Shown here piece after piece: positions 22,545-23,428 of a DNA stretch of 23,428 nucleotides (within the stretch, counting starts at the first letter, position 1; each line of letters starts with the position of its first letter). Source of the DNA: DATGLE01 sp035294325 (GTDB lineage: Bacteria > Chloroflexota > Ktedonobacteria > Ktedonobacterales > Ktedonobacteraceae); NCBI GenBank assembly GCA_035294325.1, contig DATGLE010000039.1:1-23428 (forward strand), read 5' to 3'. The notes under the pieces were generated by a model. It searched no databases and was not told the DNA's origin. It worked only from the letters and a program-made list of their open reading frames with translations. The translations under genes were made by a program, and so were the position numbers.

Positions 22545-23428
22545 CAGAACGCCTCCCCCAGCTTGACATGACCTTTCAGCAGGTTGCGTGAGATGATATA
22601 GCGCTGAATCTCATCGGTTCCCTCGAAGATGCGGTAGAGGCGCACCAGGCGATACCATCGTTCAATCGGCAACTCTTTGGTGTAGCCCATGCCACCGTGG
22701 ATCTGCATCACGCGATCAATCACATGATTCGCCATGTTCGCGCCGTAGAGCTTGGCAATCGACGAGGCGTGGCGCGCGTCCTTGCCATTCTCGGCCAGCC
22801 AGGCTGCGTAGAGCACGAGCCAGCGCGTGGCCTCGATCTCGACGTGCGAATCGGCGATCATCCACTGGATGGCCTGGTACTCGGCAATCGGTTTGCCCAT
22901 CGAGTAGCGCTGCTTCGCGTAGTCGATAGCCATCTGGAGCGCGCGCTCGGCCAGGCCCACGGCACCGGCGGGGATGCGCCAGCGGCCCGCGCCGATCCAC
23001 TGCATGCCCAGGTCGAAGCCCCTGTTAAGCTCGCCCAGAATATTTTTCGCGGGCACGCGCACATTCTCGAAGTAGAGCGAGGCCGGCCCCCAATCGCCCA
23101 TCGTCGGGATGTAGCTGGAGGTCCAGCCCATCTCGCGGTCAACCAGGAAGCAGGTCACGCCGCCGTGACCGCCTTTCTCGGGATCAGTTACCGCGAAGAC
23201 CATCGCGAAGTCGGCCTCGTTGCCGTTGGTGATGAAGATCTTCTCGCCGTTGAGTACATAGTAATCGCCGTCCTTCACCGCACGCATCTTGATGTTGGCC
23301 GCGTCCGACCCGGCCCCCGGCTCCGTCAGGGCAAAGCACGAGCGCCGCTCACCGTTGATCGTCGGGATCAGATAGCGTTTCTTCTGCTCCTCGTTGCAGT
23401 AGTAGAGGATATTATCGGCTGAGCCGCC
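22544..23428 (-). CDS. Acyl-CoA dehydrogenase, 5' end beyond the window
   Basis: The reading frame stays open to the window edge, so an internal Met at 23287 is not the start; about 294 C-terminal residues are present. An acyl-CoA dehydrogenase is a FAD flavoprotein that introduces the alpha-beta double bond in fatty acyl-CoA beta-oxidation or related catabolism. Visible motifs are CFALTEPGAGSDAA (FAD and substrate loop), KIFITNG, YAKQRYSMGKPIAEYQAIQ, MQIHGGMGYTKELPIERWYR, and RIFEGTDEIQRYII with the expected catalytic Glu. Its stop codon shares a base with the R2lox start. The two proteins are thus made together, which suggests a joint role in lipid or acyl-CoA oxidation. It transfers electrons to an electron-transfer flavoprotein not in view. 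Confidence 0.95.
   Translation of the reverse strand, partial: GGSADNILYYCNEEQKKRYLIPTINGERRSCFALTEPGAGSDAANIKMRAVKDGDYYVLNGEKIFITNGNEADFAMVFAVTDPEKGGHGGVTCFLVDREMGWTSSYIPTMGDWGPASLYFENVRVPAKNILGELNRGFDLGMQWIGAGRWRIPAGAVGLAERALQMAIDYAKQRYSMGKPIAEYQAIQWMIADSHVEIEATRWLVLYAAWLAENGKDARHASSIAKLYGANMANHVIDRVMQIHGGMGYTKELPIERWYRLVRLYRIFEGTDEIQRYIISRNLLKGHVKLGEAF

Overview
The window reads as a moderately GC-rich bacterial chromosome segment with densely packed, mostly ordinary genes. The gene mix suggests a Ktedonobacteria-like member of the Chloroflexota: separate secD and secF, a Ppx/GppA–CHAD fusion, a membrane-tail Ser/Thr kinase, several TetR and CYP107-type P450 genes, an R2-like ligand-binding oxidase, and many long intergenic palindromes. 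This assignment is an inference from gene content and style; no rRNA or tRNA is present to confirm it.

Layout. 1-452: gene-free start with four identical 32-bp tandem repeats, a promoter-like site and a perfect 61-bp palindrome. 453-1841 (+): DUF815-type AAA+ ATPase. 1841-1922: two-hairpin REP-like element between convergent genes. 1927-2562 (-): ECF sigma factor. 2773-4053 (+): alkaline-phosphatase-superfamily phosphodiesterase. 4239-7066 (+): secD-secF operon, closed by a 28-bp-arm hairpin. 15024-7138: a long minus-strand run, in transcription order response regulator, APH-type kinase, TetR, P450, M20 peptidase, Ppx-CHAD and an HD protein resembling the missing last domain of Ppx/GppA. 15375-16766 (+): Ser/Thr kinase, divergent from the response regulator. 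16891-18021 (-): second P450. 18356-21594 (+): second TetR, rocA-like aldehyde dehydrogenase and an MBL-fold hydrolase. 21666-23428 (-): R2lox and an acyl-CoA dehydrogenase (5' end outside the window) joined by a one-base stop/start overlap.

How the parts work together. SecD and SecF form the accessory export motor. The TetR at 12252 and the P450 downstream of it carry the same 14-bp palindrome at their promoters, so the regulator probably controls both. The second TetR has a double palindrome at its own promoter. The R2lox, acyl-CoA dehydrogenase, TetR and aldehyde dehydrogenase neighbourhood recalls the mycobacterial R2lox locus and, with two P450s and an ACAD10/11-like kinase, suggests oxidation of lipid-like or hydrophobic substrates; this is inference.

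The most unusual feature not explained by genes is a set of five long, near-perfect palindromes (25 to 35 bp arms, 3 to 5 nt loops). They share architecture but not sequence and lie in convergent, divergent, tandem and leader positions. No obviously new defence or mobile system is visible.
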